Shown piece after piece: positions 26,779 through 36,375 of a stretch of 64,000 bases of DNA. Numbering within the stretch: position 1 is the stretch's first letter; each line of letters opens with the position of its first letter. Below the pieces are notes generated by a model. It had not been told where the DNA came from, did no database searches, and worked only from the letters and a program-made list of their open reading frames with translations. This stretch comes from Scatophagus argus (lineage: Eukaryota > Chordata > Actinopteri > Scatophagidae), in assembly GCF_020382885.2 (NCBI RefSeq), contig NC_058506.1, positions 930,001 to 994,000 of the forward strand. Direction: 5' to 3'. Both the position numbers and the translations under genes were made by a program.

Positions 26779-27309
26779 TTATCCGGTACCGGGTCGCGGG
26801 GGCAGCAGCTTGAGCAGGGATACCCAGACTTCCCTCTCCCCAGACACTTCCTCCAGCTCTTCCGGGTGGACCCCAAGGCGTTCCCAGGCCAGCTGAGTGA
26901 CATAGTCCCTCCAGCGTGTCCTGGGTCTTCCTCGCGGCCTCCTCCCGGTGGGGCATGCCCGGAACACCTCCCCGGGAAGGCGTCCAGGGGGCATTCGGAA
27001 CAAATGCCCGAGCCACCTCAACTGGCTCCTTTCGATGTGGAGGAGCAGCGGCTCTACTCCGAGCTCCTCCCGGGTGACAGAGCTCCTCACCCTATCTCTA
27101 AGGGAGCGCCCCGCCACCCTGCGGAGAAAGCTCATTTCAGCCGCTTGTATCCGAGATCTCGTTCTTTCGGTCATGACCCAAAGTTCATGACCATAGGTGA
27201 GGGTAGGAACGTAGATTGACTGGTAAATTGAGAGCTTCACCTTGCGGCTCAGCTCTCTCTTCACCACGACGGGCCGGTACAACGACCCCATTACTGCTGT
27301 CGCTGCACC
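26779..27309 (-). pseudogene. RTE/Rex3-like RT, C-terminal part
   Basis: The open frame carries PTLTYGHELWVMTERT, then RRVAGRSLRDRVRSS and RGRPRTRWRDY, typical of the C-terminal region of fish RTE-type elements. There is no stop inside. Its N-terminal partner lies 5.4 kb to the right because of the L2 insertion. Confidence 0.85.
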
Positions 27310-27311
27310 AA

Positions 27312-27522
27312 AACCAGTGATGATATGTTTAGCCGCATGTCATCGCTCCGTCGCTGGCTGTCACGGTGGTGTCCAGAAAACAACGTGGCCTTTATAGATA
27401 ACTGGGAGACTTTCTGGGGAAAACCTGGCCTCATTAGCAGAGACGGCGTTCATCCCACTTGGGGTGGTGCGGCTCTTATTTCTACCAATATGGCCAAGTT
27501 TATTAGACAACCAACACCCTGA
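27312..27522 (+). pseudogene. L2-like ORF1, C-terminal esterase-domain fragment
   Basis: The frame ends in [10 protein letters not shown] and DGVHPT before a stop at 27520-27522. The D-x-x-H of DGVH matches the final catalytic block of the SGNH-type esterase found in ORF1 of CR1/L2-group LINEs. The upstream catalytic blocks are missing because the element is truncated at 27312, so no working protein is expected. Confidence 0.7.
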
Positions 27523-27669
27523 CAACCCAGGGTCGAGGCCAGGAAGCAGAGTCGCTGTCTTACACACTTCTCTGCTGCTTCTGTAGGACTGCCGCCCTCC
27601 GTTAAAATTAGAATAAATAAAAATATAAATTCACACAGTAATACTAAGATTAATAATCCCATAGAAATA

Positions 27670-30666
27670 GTGTCAGTGCCTCGTCCTCCCATAGTCCAAC
27701 CAGCACAAAATTTAAGAAGTGTTAATCATAATAACCTCATAAAAATACAAACTAGCAAATATTTAGAGCCAAAAAATAGGACAGTCAGATGTGGATTGTT
27801 AAATATACGATCCCTCCACTCTAAATCCCTCCTAGTCAGTGATCTAATTATTGATCATCAGTCTGATATATTCTGCCTCACTGAGACTTGGTTACGGGAT
27901 GAAGAATATGTTAGTTTAAATGAATCAACTCCATCTGGTTATATTAACTATCATGTTCCTCGAGGCACAGGCCGAGGAGGAGGAGTGGCAGCAATCTACC
28001 ACTCCAGTCTTCAGATTAACCCCAAACCTAAATCCATCTATAGCTCATTTGAGAGTCTCACTCTCAGCCTGTCTCACCAAAACTGGAAGTCAGAAAAGCC
28101 AGTTTTATTAGTTGTTGTGTATCGCCCACCTGCTGCTGCTTACTCAGAGTTCCTGTCTGAGTTTTCTGACTTCTTATCTAGTTTAGTGCTCAGTACAGAT
28201 AAAGTCATTATAGTAGGTGACTTCAACATTCATATGGATGTTGACTCTGACAGTCTTAAAACAGCCTTTAGTTCACTCTTAGATTCAATAGGTTTCCTTC
28301 AGATAGTGAATGAACCAACACACTGCCACAATCACACACTCGATCTGGTTCTCACCTACGGCCTAGAAACTAAGAACCTGTCAGTTGCCCCTCAAAACCC
28401 TCTCCTTTCAGACCATTCGCTTGTAGTTTTTGAACTAACTCTAGAAGACTTTACAGCACACAACAAAAAGGTCTATTACACCAGATGCCTCTCTGAAGAT
28501 AGTGTAGACAGATTTAGGGATGCAATCCCATCACAGCTCCCCTCAGCTCCATGTACCAGTACAACAGACCGTACCGATTTAAACGTTACTCCTGCAGTAC
28601 TTGATTCCTTTGTCAACAACACTGCAGCCACGTTGCACACAGTTTTAGATATGGTTGCCCCACTGAGAAAGAAGGTTAGAAATCATAGGAGGCTAGCTCC
28701 TTGGTATAATTCAAATTTACGAAAACTTAAACAAACATCAAGACGGATGGAGAGGAAGTGGTACTCCACCAAATCAGCTGAATCCCAGAGAGCCTGGAAA
28801 GACAGTCTATTGACATACAAAAAGGCCCTTCGTGAAGCCAGAACTGCCTATTATTCAACATTAATAGAGAAAAACAAGAACAACCCACGTTTTCTCTTTA
28901 ACACTGTAGCCAGGCTGACCAAGAGTCACAGCTCTGTTGAACCTTGTATTCCTGCAGCTCTTAGCAGTGAAGACTTCATGAGTTTCTTCACCAATAAAAT
29001 CAATAACATTAGAGAAAAAATCAATAAAGATCTTCCCAGAATAGCCAATATAGTGCCATCTCTAGAAACCTCTTTTAATCCTACTCCATCCCTGGACAGG
29101 TTCCTGCCCATAGACCTCCCCGAGCTGACCTCCAGCATTAACAAATCTAACCCAACTACATGTCTCTTAGACCCCATCCCAACTAAGCTCCTCAAGGACG
29201 TCTTTCCCTTGATTGGCGTTTCCCTCTTAGATCAGATAAACTTATCCTTAACAACAGGTTATGTACCACAGGCGTTTAAAACCGCTGTTATTAGACCTTT
29301 ACTTAAAAAACCTTCACTTGACCCAGACATCTTAGCAAACTATAGGCCGATATCCAACCTCCCGTTCTTATCTAAAATACTCGAAAGAGTGGTTGCAAAT
29401 CAGTTGATTGATCACCTACACAGGAACAGTCTCTTTCAGATGTTTCAGTCTGGTTTTAGAGCCCATCACAGCACAGAAACAGCACTGGTTAAAGTCACAA
29501 ATGACCTCCTCATGGCATCAGACCGGGGGCTTGTCTCCATACTTGTTTTGCTAGATCTCAGTGCTGCTTTCGACACTGTAGATCACAGCATTTTATTACA
29601 CAGATTAGAACATGAGACTAGGATCACAGGGACTGCACTACGCTGGTTCAAATCATATTTAACAGATAGATTTCACTTTGCTCAAGTTAATAATGTTTCC
29701 TCTTCATATATAAGGGTTAGCCTCGGTGTTCCACAAGGTTCAGTGCTTGGGCCGATCCTGTTCACCTTATACATGCTCCCTCTAGGAAATATTATTCAGA
29801 AACATGGCATAAACTTTCATTGTTATGCTGATGACACTCAGCTGTACTTATCCTTAAAGCCTGAAGAAACAGAGCCGTCAGCCAGACTCCAGGCATGTCT
29901 TAAGGACATAAAGGACTGGATGACCTCCAATTTTTTATTATTAAACTCAGACAAAACTGAGATCATTGTTCTAGGCCCCAAACACCTTAGAAATAGAATA
30001 GCTGATAATATTCTCTCTCTGGACGGCATTACTTTGGCCTCCAGTACGACTGCAAGGAACCTCGGCGTTATCTTTGATCAAGACGTGTCATTTATTCATC
30101 ACATTAAACAGACCTCTAAGACCGCCTTCTTTCACCTCCGTAATATCGCTAAGATTAGGAGCGTCCTCTCTCAGAGTGATGCTGAAAAACTTGTTCATGC
30201 TTTTGTTACTTCTAGGCTGGACTACTGCAACTCACTATTGTCAGGATGTCCAAATTATTCTATTAATAACCTGCAGCTGATCCAAAATGCAGCAGCTAGA
30301 GTTTTAACAGGAATCAGTAAAAGGGATCATATCTCCCCCATCTTAGCTTCTCTTCACTGGCTTCCGGTAAAATTCAGAATAGACTTTAAAATTCTCCTAC
30401 TTACATATAAGGCCCTAAATGGACTAGCCCCATCATACCTGCAGGATCTAATAGTCCCATATATTCCCAATAGATCACTCAGATCACAGAGTGCAGGTTT
30501 ACTTACAGTTCCCAGAATTTATAAAAGTAGAACGGGAGGACGAGCCTTTAGCTATCAGGCACCCCTGCTGTGGAACCAGTTGCCAATCTGGGTTCGACAG
30601 GCAGACACCACCTCCACTTTTAAGACTAAACTTAAAACCTTTCTGTTTAGTAAAGCATATAGTTAG
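27670..30666 (+). CDS. L2-like LINE ORF2: endonuclease-reverse transcriptase, uninterrupted
   Basis: A single 998-codon frame. The APE-type endonuclease fills about residues 40-255: NIRSLHSK near 45, LTETWL, GDFN near 183-186, and SDH at 247-249. A linker leads to the reverse transcriptase, with the motif A aspartate near D629 ([12 protein letters not shown]), [10 protein letters not shown], and the catalytic YADD at 719-722. The C-terminal region includes [10 protein letters not shown] and ends [11 protein letters not shown]. All key residues are present. It is out of frame with the ORF1 fragment 147 nt upstream. The first ATG is an arbitrary choice; translation in such elements may start elsewhere. 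With ORF1 truncated, this copy could at most supply ORF2 in trans. Confidence 0.9.
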   Translation: MSVPRPPIVQPAQNLRSVNHNNLIKIQTSKYLEPKNRTVRCGLLNIRSLHSKSLLVSDLIIDHQSDIFCLTETWLRDEEYVSLNESTPSGYINYHVPRGTGRGGGVAAIYHSSLQINPKPKSIYSSFESLTLSLSHQNWKSEKPVLLVVVYRPPAAAYSEFLSEFSDFLSSLVLSTDKVIIVGDFNIHMDVDSDSLKTAFSSLLDSIGFLQIVNEPTHCHNHTLDLVLTYGLETKNLSVAPQNPLLSDHSLVVFELTLEDFTAHNKKVYYTRCLSEDSVDRFRDAIPSQLPSAPCTSTTDRTDLNVTPAVLDSFVNNTAATLHTVLDMVAPLRKKVRNHRRLAPWYNSNLRKLKQTSRRMERKWYSTKSAESQRAWKDSLLTYKKALREARTAYYSTLIEKNKNNPRFLFNTVARLTKSHSSVEPCIPAALSSEDFMSFFTNKINNIREKINKDLPRIANIVPSLETSFNPTPSLDRFLPIDLPELTSSINKSNPTTCLLDPIPTKLLKDVFPLIGVSLLDQINLSLTTGYVPQAFKTAVIRPLLKKPSLDPDILANYRPISNLPFLSKILERVVANQLIDHLHRNSLFQMFQSGFRAHHSTETALVKVTNDLLMASDRGLVSILVLLDLSAAFDTVDHSILLHRLEHETRITGTALRWFKSYLTDRFHFAQVNNVSSSYIRVSLGVPQGSVLGPILFTLYMLPLGNIIQKHGINFHCYADDTQLYLSLKPEETEPSARLQACLKDIKDWMTSNFLLLNSDKTEIIVLGPKHLRNRIADNILSLDGITLASSTTARNLGVIFDQDVSFIHHIKQTSKTAFFHLRNIAKIRSVLSQSDAEKLVHAFVTSRLDYCNSLLSGCPNYSINNLQLIQNAAARVLTGISKRDHISPILASLHWLPVKFRIDFKILLLTYKALNGLAPSYLQDLIVPYIPNRSLRSQSAGLLTVPRIYKSRTGGRAFSYQAPLLWNQLPIWVRQADTTSTFKTKLKTFLFSKAYS

Positions 30667-30819
30667 CACCAAATAAAGTGTGTAGGGCTGGTAGGCATAG
30701 TTTCACTCACCTCATGATATATAGCCACAGGTAGCCTGTGAATATTCTCATTCATCCAGGTCATGGTTATCTCAAGGAAATTCAATCGAATGCAACTGGA
30801 CTTAGTTATTTGTCTTTGA

Positions 30820-30854
30820 AGACGTTTCACCTCTCATCCAAGAGGCTTCATCAG
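30820..30854 (-). ncRNA. hammerhead-ribozyme-like core, left arm (inverted copy)
   Basis: This is the reverse-complement copy of the motif at 31821-31855 in the other arm, with the same CTGATGA, stem II and GAAACGTC blocks. The two copies point toward the outer ends of the element. Confidence 0.4.
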
Positions 30855-31235
30855 TTCATGCTCGCTTGACTAGGCTGGGACTAGTCCAACTAGCTGGTGT
30901 GGAGACCCAGGTATTTAACCTCTGTGGAGGCATTCACATGACCAGTGGTGTCATAAGCTCGTTTAGTGTTCCATTGTGACAAACGACAGTCGTTGAGACA
31001 GTCGTTGGGGATGGTAAAGTTGGTTTCGACTTCGTTACTGCTCTGTTGTGTTGTAACGACAGTCGTTAGAGTCACATGGGGTCCTTTGTGAATGCCAGTT
31101 TTCCTTAGAGGCTAAGTTGTGGAATATCCTGGGAAGAGATGAAAGGGCAGCATTGTAAATTGGAGATAGGTGGTGTCGCAGACCTCCTCCTCTGTTGAGA
31201 GATGGTTTTTCTAATTTCACATAGATGGCTTCTTT

Positions 31236-31640
31236 TGCCAATGCAATGAGGAATGCAAAGACCTCTACATTGGTGAAACTAAACAACCACTACACAAGCG
31301 CATGTATCAGCACAGGAGGCCCAACTCCTCAGGCCTAGATTCTGCTGTATACCTACACCTGAAGGAGAAAGCTCACTCCTTTGAGGACAACAATGTCCAC
31401 ATCTTGGACAGAGAGGATAGATGGTTTGAAAGAGGAGTAAAAGAAGCCATCTATGTGAAATTAGAAAAACCATCTCTCAACAGAGGAGGAGGTCTGCGAC
31501 ACCACCTATCTCCAATTTACAATGCTGCCCTTTCATCTCTTCCCAGGAGATTCCACAACTTAGCCTCTAAGGAAAACTGGCATTCACAAAGGACCCCATG
31601 TGACTCTAACGACTGTCGTTACAACACAACAGAGCAGTAA
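31236..31640 (+). CDS. Penelope-like GIY-YIG endonuclease domain, partial
   Basis: The frame reads CQCNEECKDLYIGETKQPL, a cysteine-containing linker and the YIG block, followed by R-x-x-x-H and a conserved acidic region (HILDREDRWFERGVKEA), then SLNRGGGLRHHLSP. It ends at a stop at 31638-31640. This matches the C-terminal endonuclease of Penelope-like elements; the reverse transcriptase that should precede it is missing, so the piece starts mid-protein. The antisense of part of it lies in the left arm (31035-31239). Confidence 0.8.
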   Translation, partial: CQCNEECKDLYIGETKQPLHKRMYQHRRPNSSGLDSAVYLHLKEKAHSFEDNNVHILDREDRWFERGVKEAIYVKLEKPSLNRGGGLRHHLSPIYNAALSSLPRRFHNLASKENWHSQRTPCDSNDCRYNTTEQ

Positions 31641-31820
31641 CGAAGTCGAAACCAACTTTACCATCCCCAACGACTGTCTCAACGACTGTCGTTTGTCACA
31701 ATGGAACACTAAACGAGCTTATGACACCACTGGTCATGTGAATGCCTCCACAGAGGTTAAATACCTGGGTCTCCACACCAGCTAGTTGGACTAGTCCCAG
31801 CCTAGTCAAGCGAGCATGAA

Positions 31821-31855
31821 CTGATGAAGCCTCTTGGATGAGAGGTGAAACGTCT
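31821..31855 (+). ncRNA. hammerhead-ribozyme-like core, right arm of Penelope-like element
   Basis: CTGATGA is followed by a 6-bp stem (GCCTCT/AGAGGT) with loop TGGATG, then GAAAC and GTC. The flanks TGAA and TTCA can form a 4-bp stem I. This matches the order CUGANGA - stem II - GAAA - stem III - UH of a type I hammerhead. Stem III has no loop: ACGU is a self-complementary tetranucleotide, so folding would need a dimer. One unpaired A sits before stem II. Hammerheads are known in Penelope-like terminal repeats; activity of this copy is unknown. Confidence 0.45.
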
Positions 31856-32131
31856 TCAAAGACAAATAACTAAGTCCAGTTGCATTCGATTGAATTTCCT
31901 TGAGATAGCCACAGGTAGAATAGGTCTGACTAACTGTTAATCTTTAAATCTCTATCATAGCTAAGCTGCTATAGGCCTATGCTGCCGGGGGACACAAACA
32001 TGATCCACCAAGCAGTTTCCCCTCCTCCTTCTCCTCTTCTATCCTCTCCCCTCGTCAGATTAACATGCAGTTCATTATTTTATGTCACTAACTGTGTGTC
32101 CAGTGCTCCTCGTAGTCTTGTGTCTCTCCCT

Positions 32132-32163
<32 letters not shown>

Positions 32164-32774
32164 GTATCTTTCTGCAGGTATCTCTCCATCCAGATCTTCA
32201 AGTTGAACTGTAGCTGGCCCTATGACCAACCCAGTGTGTATTGTTGACATCTGCCTGTCATTCCTCTATGTACCGACTATGGGCGGGGTGGTTCTCCCTA
32301 CGGGCCGAAATCGAACTGATAGGATAGTGATTCTCAACATCACATAAAAAAAAAAAAAAAAAAAAGAATACATGAATGTTACAGCAGTTCATTATAATTT
32401 TCATTACTATAATTTTCTTATAACCTGTGAAATGTTAAAATCATATTGAGGTGGTAGCAAAAAGTGAAACTAAACAGTTGAGATTTTGTTTTGCTTATCT
32501 TTTCAGTAATGTCATTTCTCATGTTGCAAATTGCTTTCCTGCCTGTACAACATCCATTGCACGTCTGCCCGTCCTGGGTGAGGGATCCCTCCTCTGTTGC
32601 TCACCCTGAGGTTTCTTCCATTTTTTCCTGTTAAAGGTTTTTCTGGGAGTTTTTCCTTAGTCGATGTGAGGGTCGAAGGGCAGAGGATGTTGCTGATGTT
32701 ATGTTAAGCCCTTTGAGACAAACTGCTTGTAAAAATGGGCTATACAAATAAAGTTGACTTGACTTGACTTGACC

Positions 32775-33979
32775 AATCCGCCTGTCAATCTCACGCTCCC
32801 ATCTTCCCTCACTCGTGAACAAGACCCCGAGATACTTAAACTCCTCCACTTGAGGCAGGAACTCTCCTCCAACCTGAAGGGGACAGACCACCTTTTTCCG
32901 GTCGAGAACCATGGCCTCGGATTTAGAGGTGCTGATTCTCATCCCAGCTGCTTCGCACTCGGCTGCGAACCTCCCCAGCGCACGCTGAAGGTCCTGGCCT
33001 GAAGAAGCCAACAGGACAACATCATCCGCAAAAAGCAGAGATGAAATCCTGTGGTTCCCAAACCAGACACCCTCCGGCCCCTGGCTGCGCCTAGAAATCC
33101 TGTCCATAAAAATAATGAACAGGACCGGTGACAAAGGGCAGCCCTGCCGGAGGCCAGCATGCACTGGGAACAGGTCCGACTTACTGCCGGCAATGCGGAC
33201 CAAGCTCCTGCTCCGAGAGTACAGAGACCGCACAGCCCTTAGCAAAGGACCCCGGACCCCATACTCCCAGAGCACCTCCCACAGGATGCCACGGGGAACA
33301 CGGTCGAATGCCTTCTCCAAGTCCACAAAACACATGTGGACCGGTTGGGCAAACTCCCATGAACCCTCAAGCACCCTGCGGAGGGTATAGAGCTTGTCCA
33401 GTGTTCCACGACCAGGACGAAAACCGCATTGTTCCTCTTGGATCCGAGGTTCGACTATCGGCCGGATTCTCCTCTCCAGTACCCTGGCATAGACTTTCCC
33501 GGGGAGGCTGAGGAGTGTGATCCCTCTGTAATTGGAGCACACCCTCCGGTCCCCCTTCTTAAAAAGAGGGACCACCACCCCAGTCTGCCAGTCCAAGGGC
33601 ACTGTCCCTGACTGCCATGCGATGCTGCAGAGTCGTGTCAACCAAGACAGCCCCACAACATCCAGAGCCTTAAGGTACCCAGGACGAATCTCATCCACAC
33701 CCGGAGCTCTGCCACCGAGGAGCTTCCCAACTACCTCAGTGACTTCAGCTTGGGCAATGTATGGACCCGCCTCAAGGTCCTCAGCCTCTGCTTCCATAAC
33801 GGAAGACACGTCAGCAGGATTGAGGAGGTCCTCGAAGTATTCCTTCCACCTTCCGACAATATCCCCAGTCGAAGTCAGCAGCTCCCCACTTCCACTGTAA
33901 ACAGTATTAGCAGGGCACTGCTTCCCCCTCCTGAGGCGCCGGATGGTTTGCCAGAATTTCCTCGAGGCCGAGGCCTCGG
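32775..33979 (-). pseudogene. RTE/Rex3-like reverse transcriptase, main part
   Basis: On the minus strand an open frame contains the linker (FWQTIRRLRRGK), GVDEIRPGYLKAL, NYRGITLLS, FVDLEKAFDRVPR (motif A), GLRQGCPLSPVLF and FADDVVLLAS (about 33003-33034, catalytic FADD). It ends at DRRIG, where the L2 insertion begins. The apparent continuation of the frame into the L2 tail is an artefact of insertion. The endonuclease is missing through 5' truncation. Confidence 0.85.
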
Positions 33980-33992
33980 CCCACAATATTTT

Positions 33993-35370
33993 ATTAGTAG
34001 CAATATTAAAAAGGACAATATGGATGATGTGGTCAACAGCTTTAATAATTTTTGGTAAATGTTGAACCATACTTGGCTGGAAAAATTCCTGATTCATTGT
34101 TATCTGAGGATTGGAATGACAAGAGACAAGAAATCCCAGTTCAATGTTCCTCACAGCAGTGGAAGAAAAAGAAATAAAAGATATTGTAAATAAATGTATA
34201 AACAAAGTAACTACTGATTCAAATGAAATTGATATGAAAGTTATTAAAAAGGTCACTGAGGGGATTTCAAAACCATTAACATACATCTGCAATTTATCAT
34301 TCCAAACTGGTAAATTTCCAAACAAAATGAGAAAAAAAAGCTAAAGTTGTGCTGCTGTACAAAACTGGGGATAGACACTATTTCACAAATTACAGGCCTG
34401 TTTCAGTACTCCCACAGTTTTTCAAAAAGAAAAAAAAATTATTCAATAACATATTAGACAAACTCATAAAAAAACATAAATTACTTTCCGATAGTCAATA
34501 TGGCTTTAGAGCCAATAGTTCAACATCACTGGCGTTGATAGAATCAATTGAGGAGATCACTAACGCTTTAGATCAAAAACTGCATTCAGTAGGAATACTC
34601 ATAGACCTTAAAAAAGCATTTGATACAATCAATCATAAGATATTAATCAATAAACTTGAACAGTATGGGATCAGGGGTTTAATTTTGCAGTGGGTGAGAA
34701 GTTATTTTAGCAACAGAAAACAATTTGTGAAGTTGGGGGAATATTCTTCATCATGCTTAGACATTGTTTGTGGTGTCCCTCAGGGGTCAATATTAGGTCT
34801 GAAACTGTTTCTACTTTCTATAAATGACATATGTAAAGTGCCAAAAGTTTTAAACCTAGTATTATTTGCAGATGACACCAGTATTTTTTTTCTGGGGGGG
34901 GTTTACAAGAACTACTGGGGAGGGTCACTATTGAAAAGTGCAAACTGAAAAGGTGGTTTGACAGGAACAAATTATCATTAAACCTAGGTAAAACCAAATC
35001 CATGTTGTTCAGTAACTGCAACGAAAATACACAAGTATGAATGCAAGTAGATGGGGTGGATATCAAAAGAGTACATAATAACAAGTTCCTTGGGGTTATA
35101 ATGGATGACAAAATAAACTGGAAGTCTCACATAAAACATGTACAAAGCAAACTGTCAAGGAGCATTTTGGTTCTGAGTAAAGTAAAACACATCTCACTCC
35201 ACATTCTCTACTGCTCAATGATTTTACCATATTTATATTACTGTGCAGTGGTTTGGGGCAATATTTACAAATGTACAATACAATCACCCTCCATACTGCA
35301 GAAAAGAGCCATAAGAATAATTCATAATACTGGTTATGGGTACAACATTAAAAAGTTTTTGTGTTTCTGT
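33993..35370 (+). pseudogene. jockey-like LINE reverse transcriptase, 3' half of the host element
   Basis: It begins with a part matching the pre-RT linker, then NYRPVSVLPQF, SDSQYGFRANSS, LIDLKKAFDTINH, CGVPQGSILG and LFADDTSIFF (catalytic FADD at about 34862-34891). After a frameshift come NKFLGVIMDDKINW and the C-terminal segment. Frameshifts and stops (near 34340, 34945 and 35038) make it a pseudogene. The tyrosine of the usual YADD is phenylalanine. Confidence 0.8.
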
Positions 35371-35490
35371 ATGTGGAGTGAGGTGTTCACAAGAAATATT
35401 CTTATGTATATGTCTATTTATTTCTTCTGTGTATTTTGGTATGTATGTGCATGTGTGTCTGTATGTCTATATATATATATACATATATAT

Positions 35491-36043
35491 ACACTACTCG
35501 CAATAAGTTAGGGATATTATGAGAGACTCAGTGGATGTCATACATACGGTGTTTGTTTCACTTCAGAAATTTTTGGGATAAGGAGGCAATTGTATTGGGG
35601 TGATAGTTTTCCATGTAATGGTCTCACTGTGTACAGTATGCCTTACATATTGGGGTCAATAAAAGACAACCCTTTTCAATGTGGCAGGTGCAGTCACGTT
35701 GCAAGTGTCAGTGCCAAGACATCATGTGTGTGTTCAACTAAGGATGGGTCAAATGCAGAAGACAAATTCAGTGTGTGTATGTAAAAATATATATGCTGTC
35801 AATAAAGCTGATTCTTCTTCTTCTTCTTCTTCTACTGACACTGTCAATTTTTGTTATTTGAGGATATCCTTGTTACTGTCTAAATTTTTGGGGTAATAAA
35901 TATTAAAGTAATGAAAATGGTGTTTCTTCTCATTCATTATTAGTAATATCAAAGGGAACCTTTACTTATTTCATTAAAATTCAGATCAAATAGGAAAAGC
36001 ACTCATGTAAATAACAATATCCCTAACATATTGTGAGTAGTGT
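35491..36043. mobile_element. MITE with 28-bp terminal inverted repeats
   Basis: The left end (35491-35518) and the inverted right end (36016-36043) match at 26 of 28 positions, beginning ACACTACTC and including GTTAGGGATATT. The interior (about 500 bp) has no transposase. It contains a SINE-like tail near 35740-35833 (AAATGCAGAAGACAAATTC, then CAATAAAGCTGATTC and TTC repeats). AT-rich flanks make a TA target duplication likely but not certain. It is probably a Tc1/mariner-type non-autonomous element. Confidence 0.7.
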
Positions 36044-36370
36044 GTGTATTTGTGTGTATGTGTGTGCGTGTATCTATGTATGTATGCATATGCTTATAAA
36101 TTACACATTATTATATGATGAACGTATGTGTATTGATGTATGTATGTGTATATATGTGGATGTGTATATGGGTGTATGTATATGTGTTTATGTATGTGCG
36201 TGTATGTATATAACTTATTATAGTATGTTGAAGTAAATAGGGAGAAGGAGTGAGATTGAATAAACTTTGGCTTCGTCCCACTCCTTTTGAACATAAATAA
36301 GTGTTAAGTCTTGTTGTTTCATTGTTTTTCTTTTCTTTCTTTTTCTTTTATCTATGTTCAATAAACTTCA
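36044..36370 (+). repeat. (TATG)n-type low-complexity DNA and 3' end of the jockey-like LINE
   Basis: TGTATG/TATGTG repeats run to about 36215. They are followed by GAATAAACTTTGGCTTCGTC and a terminal AATAAACTTCAC plus poly-A (36360-36380), which is the LINE 3' end. Confidence 0.6.
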
Positions 36371-36375
36371 CAAAA

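Larger units (their letters stand above)
30735..31904 (+). mobile_element. Penelope-like element, snap-back copy with 469-bp inverted arms
   Basis: Two near-identical arms (30771-31239 and 31436-31904) are inverted around a 196-bp centre. A 36-bp left extension (30735-30770) has no partner on the right. The centre and right arm encode the GIY-YIG part of a Penelope-like protein. The direct repeats ATAGCCACAGGTAG at 30721-30734 and 31905-31918 are the target duplication, placed in the 3' region of the L2 element. The reverse transcriptase is absent. Inverted terminal arrangement and 5' truncation are known features of Penelope-like elements. Confidence 0.85.
27312..32771 (+). mobile_element. 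L2/Maui-like LINE, 5' truncated, inserted in the RTE-like LINE
   Basis: The copy starts inside ORF1 (27312), contains a full ORF2 (27670-30666) and a long 3' untranslated region, and ends in CTTGACTTGACTTG (32771). A 5-bp direct repeat, ACCAA, lies at 27307-27311 and 32772-32776. The 3' region is interrupted by a Penelope-like element (30735-31904 plus duplication) and holds a (CT)n run (about 32126-32162) and a poly-A run (about 32346-32365). The uninterrupted ORF2 suggests recent insertion. Confidence 0.85.
26756..33979 (-). mobile_element. RTE/Rex3-like LINE, 5' truncated, split by an L2 insertion
   Basis: The element lies on the minus strand. Its 3' end (GATG repeats) is at 26756 and its truncated 5' end at 33979. 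The direct repeats CCCACAATATTTT at 26743-26755 and 33980-33992 are the target duplication. The coding part is split: reverse transcriptase at 32775-33979 and the C-terminal segment at 26779-27309. At the break the frame reads ...DRRIG on one side and [12 protein letters not shown] on the other, so deleting 27312-32776 would restore continuity. The Rex3/RTE assignment is inferred from the RT motif style and the GATG tail. Confidence 0.85.
25150..36370 (+). mobile_element. jockey-like LINE, host of the nested insertions
   Basis: The 5' part (about 25150-26348) is an APE endonuclease frame with KSGGG, a degraded GDLN-type segment and QPWLTKGL. It continues at 26638-26742 and again from 33993, where NMDDVVNSFNNF leads into the reverse transcriptase. 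The 3' end is at about 36300-36370. All insertions inside it are bordered by target duplications: an L2 tail (26363-26623), an RTE-like LINE carrying an L2 LINE carrying a Penelope-like element (26756-33979), and a MITE near the 3' end (35491-36043). Stops and frameshifts mean it is dead. The exact clade is uncertain. Confidence 0.75.

Noticed and set aside
26866..27219. 117-codon plus-strand frame
   Set aside because: It is the antisense of the RTE-like RT C-terminal region.
32631..32774. C-terminal end of the long minus-strand RT frame (VKSSQLYLYSPF...)
   Set aside because: That part is antisense L2 tail read through after the insertion; the true RT continues at 27309.
33115..34058. Several plus-strand frames of 60-127 codons
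   Set aside because: They are antisense shadows of the minus-strand RTE-like reverse transcriptase.
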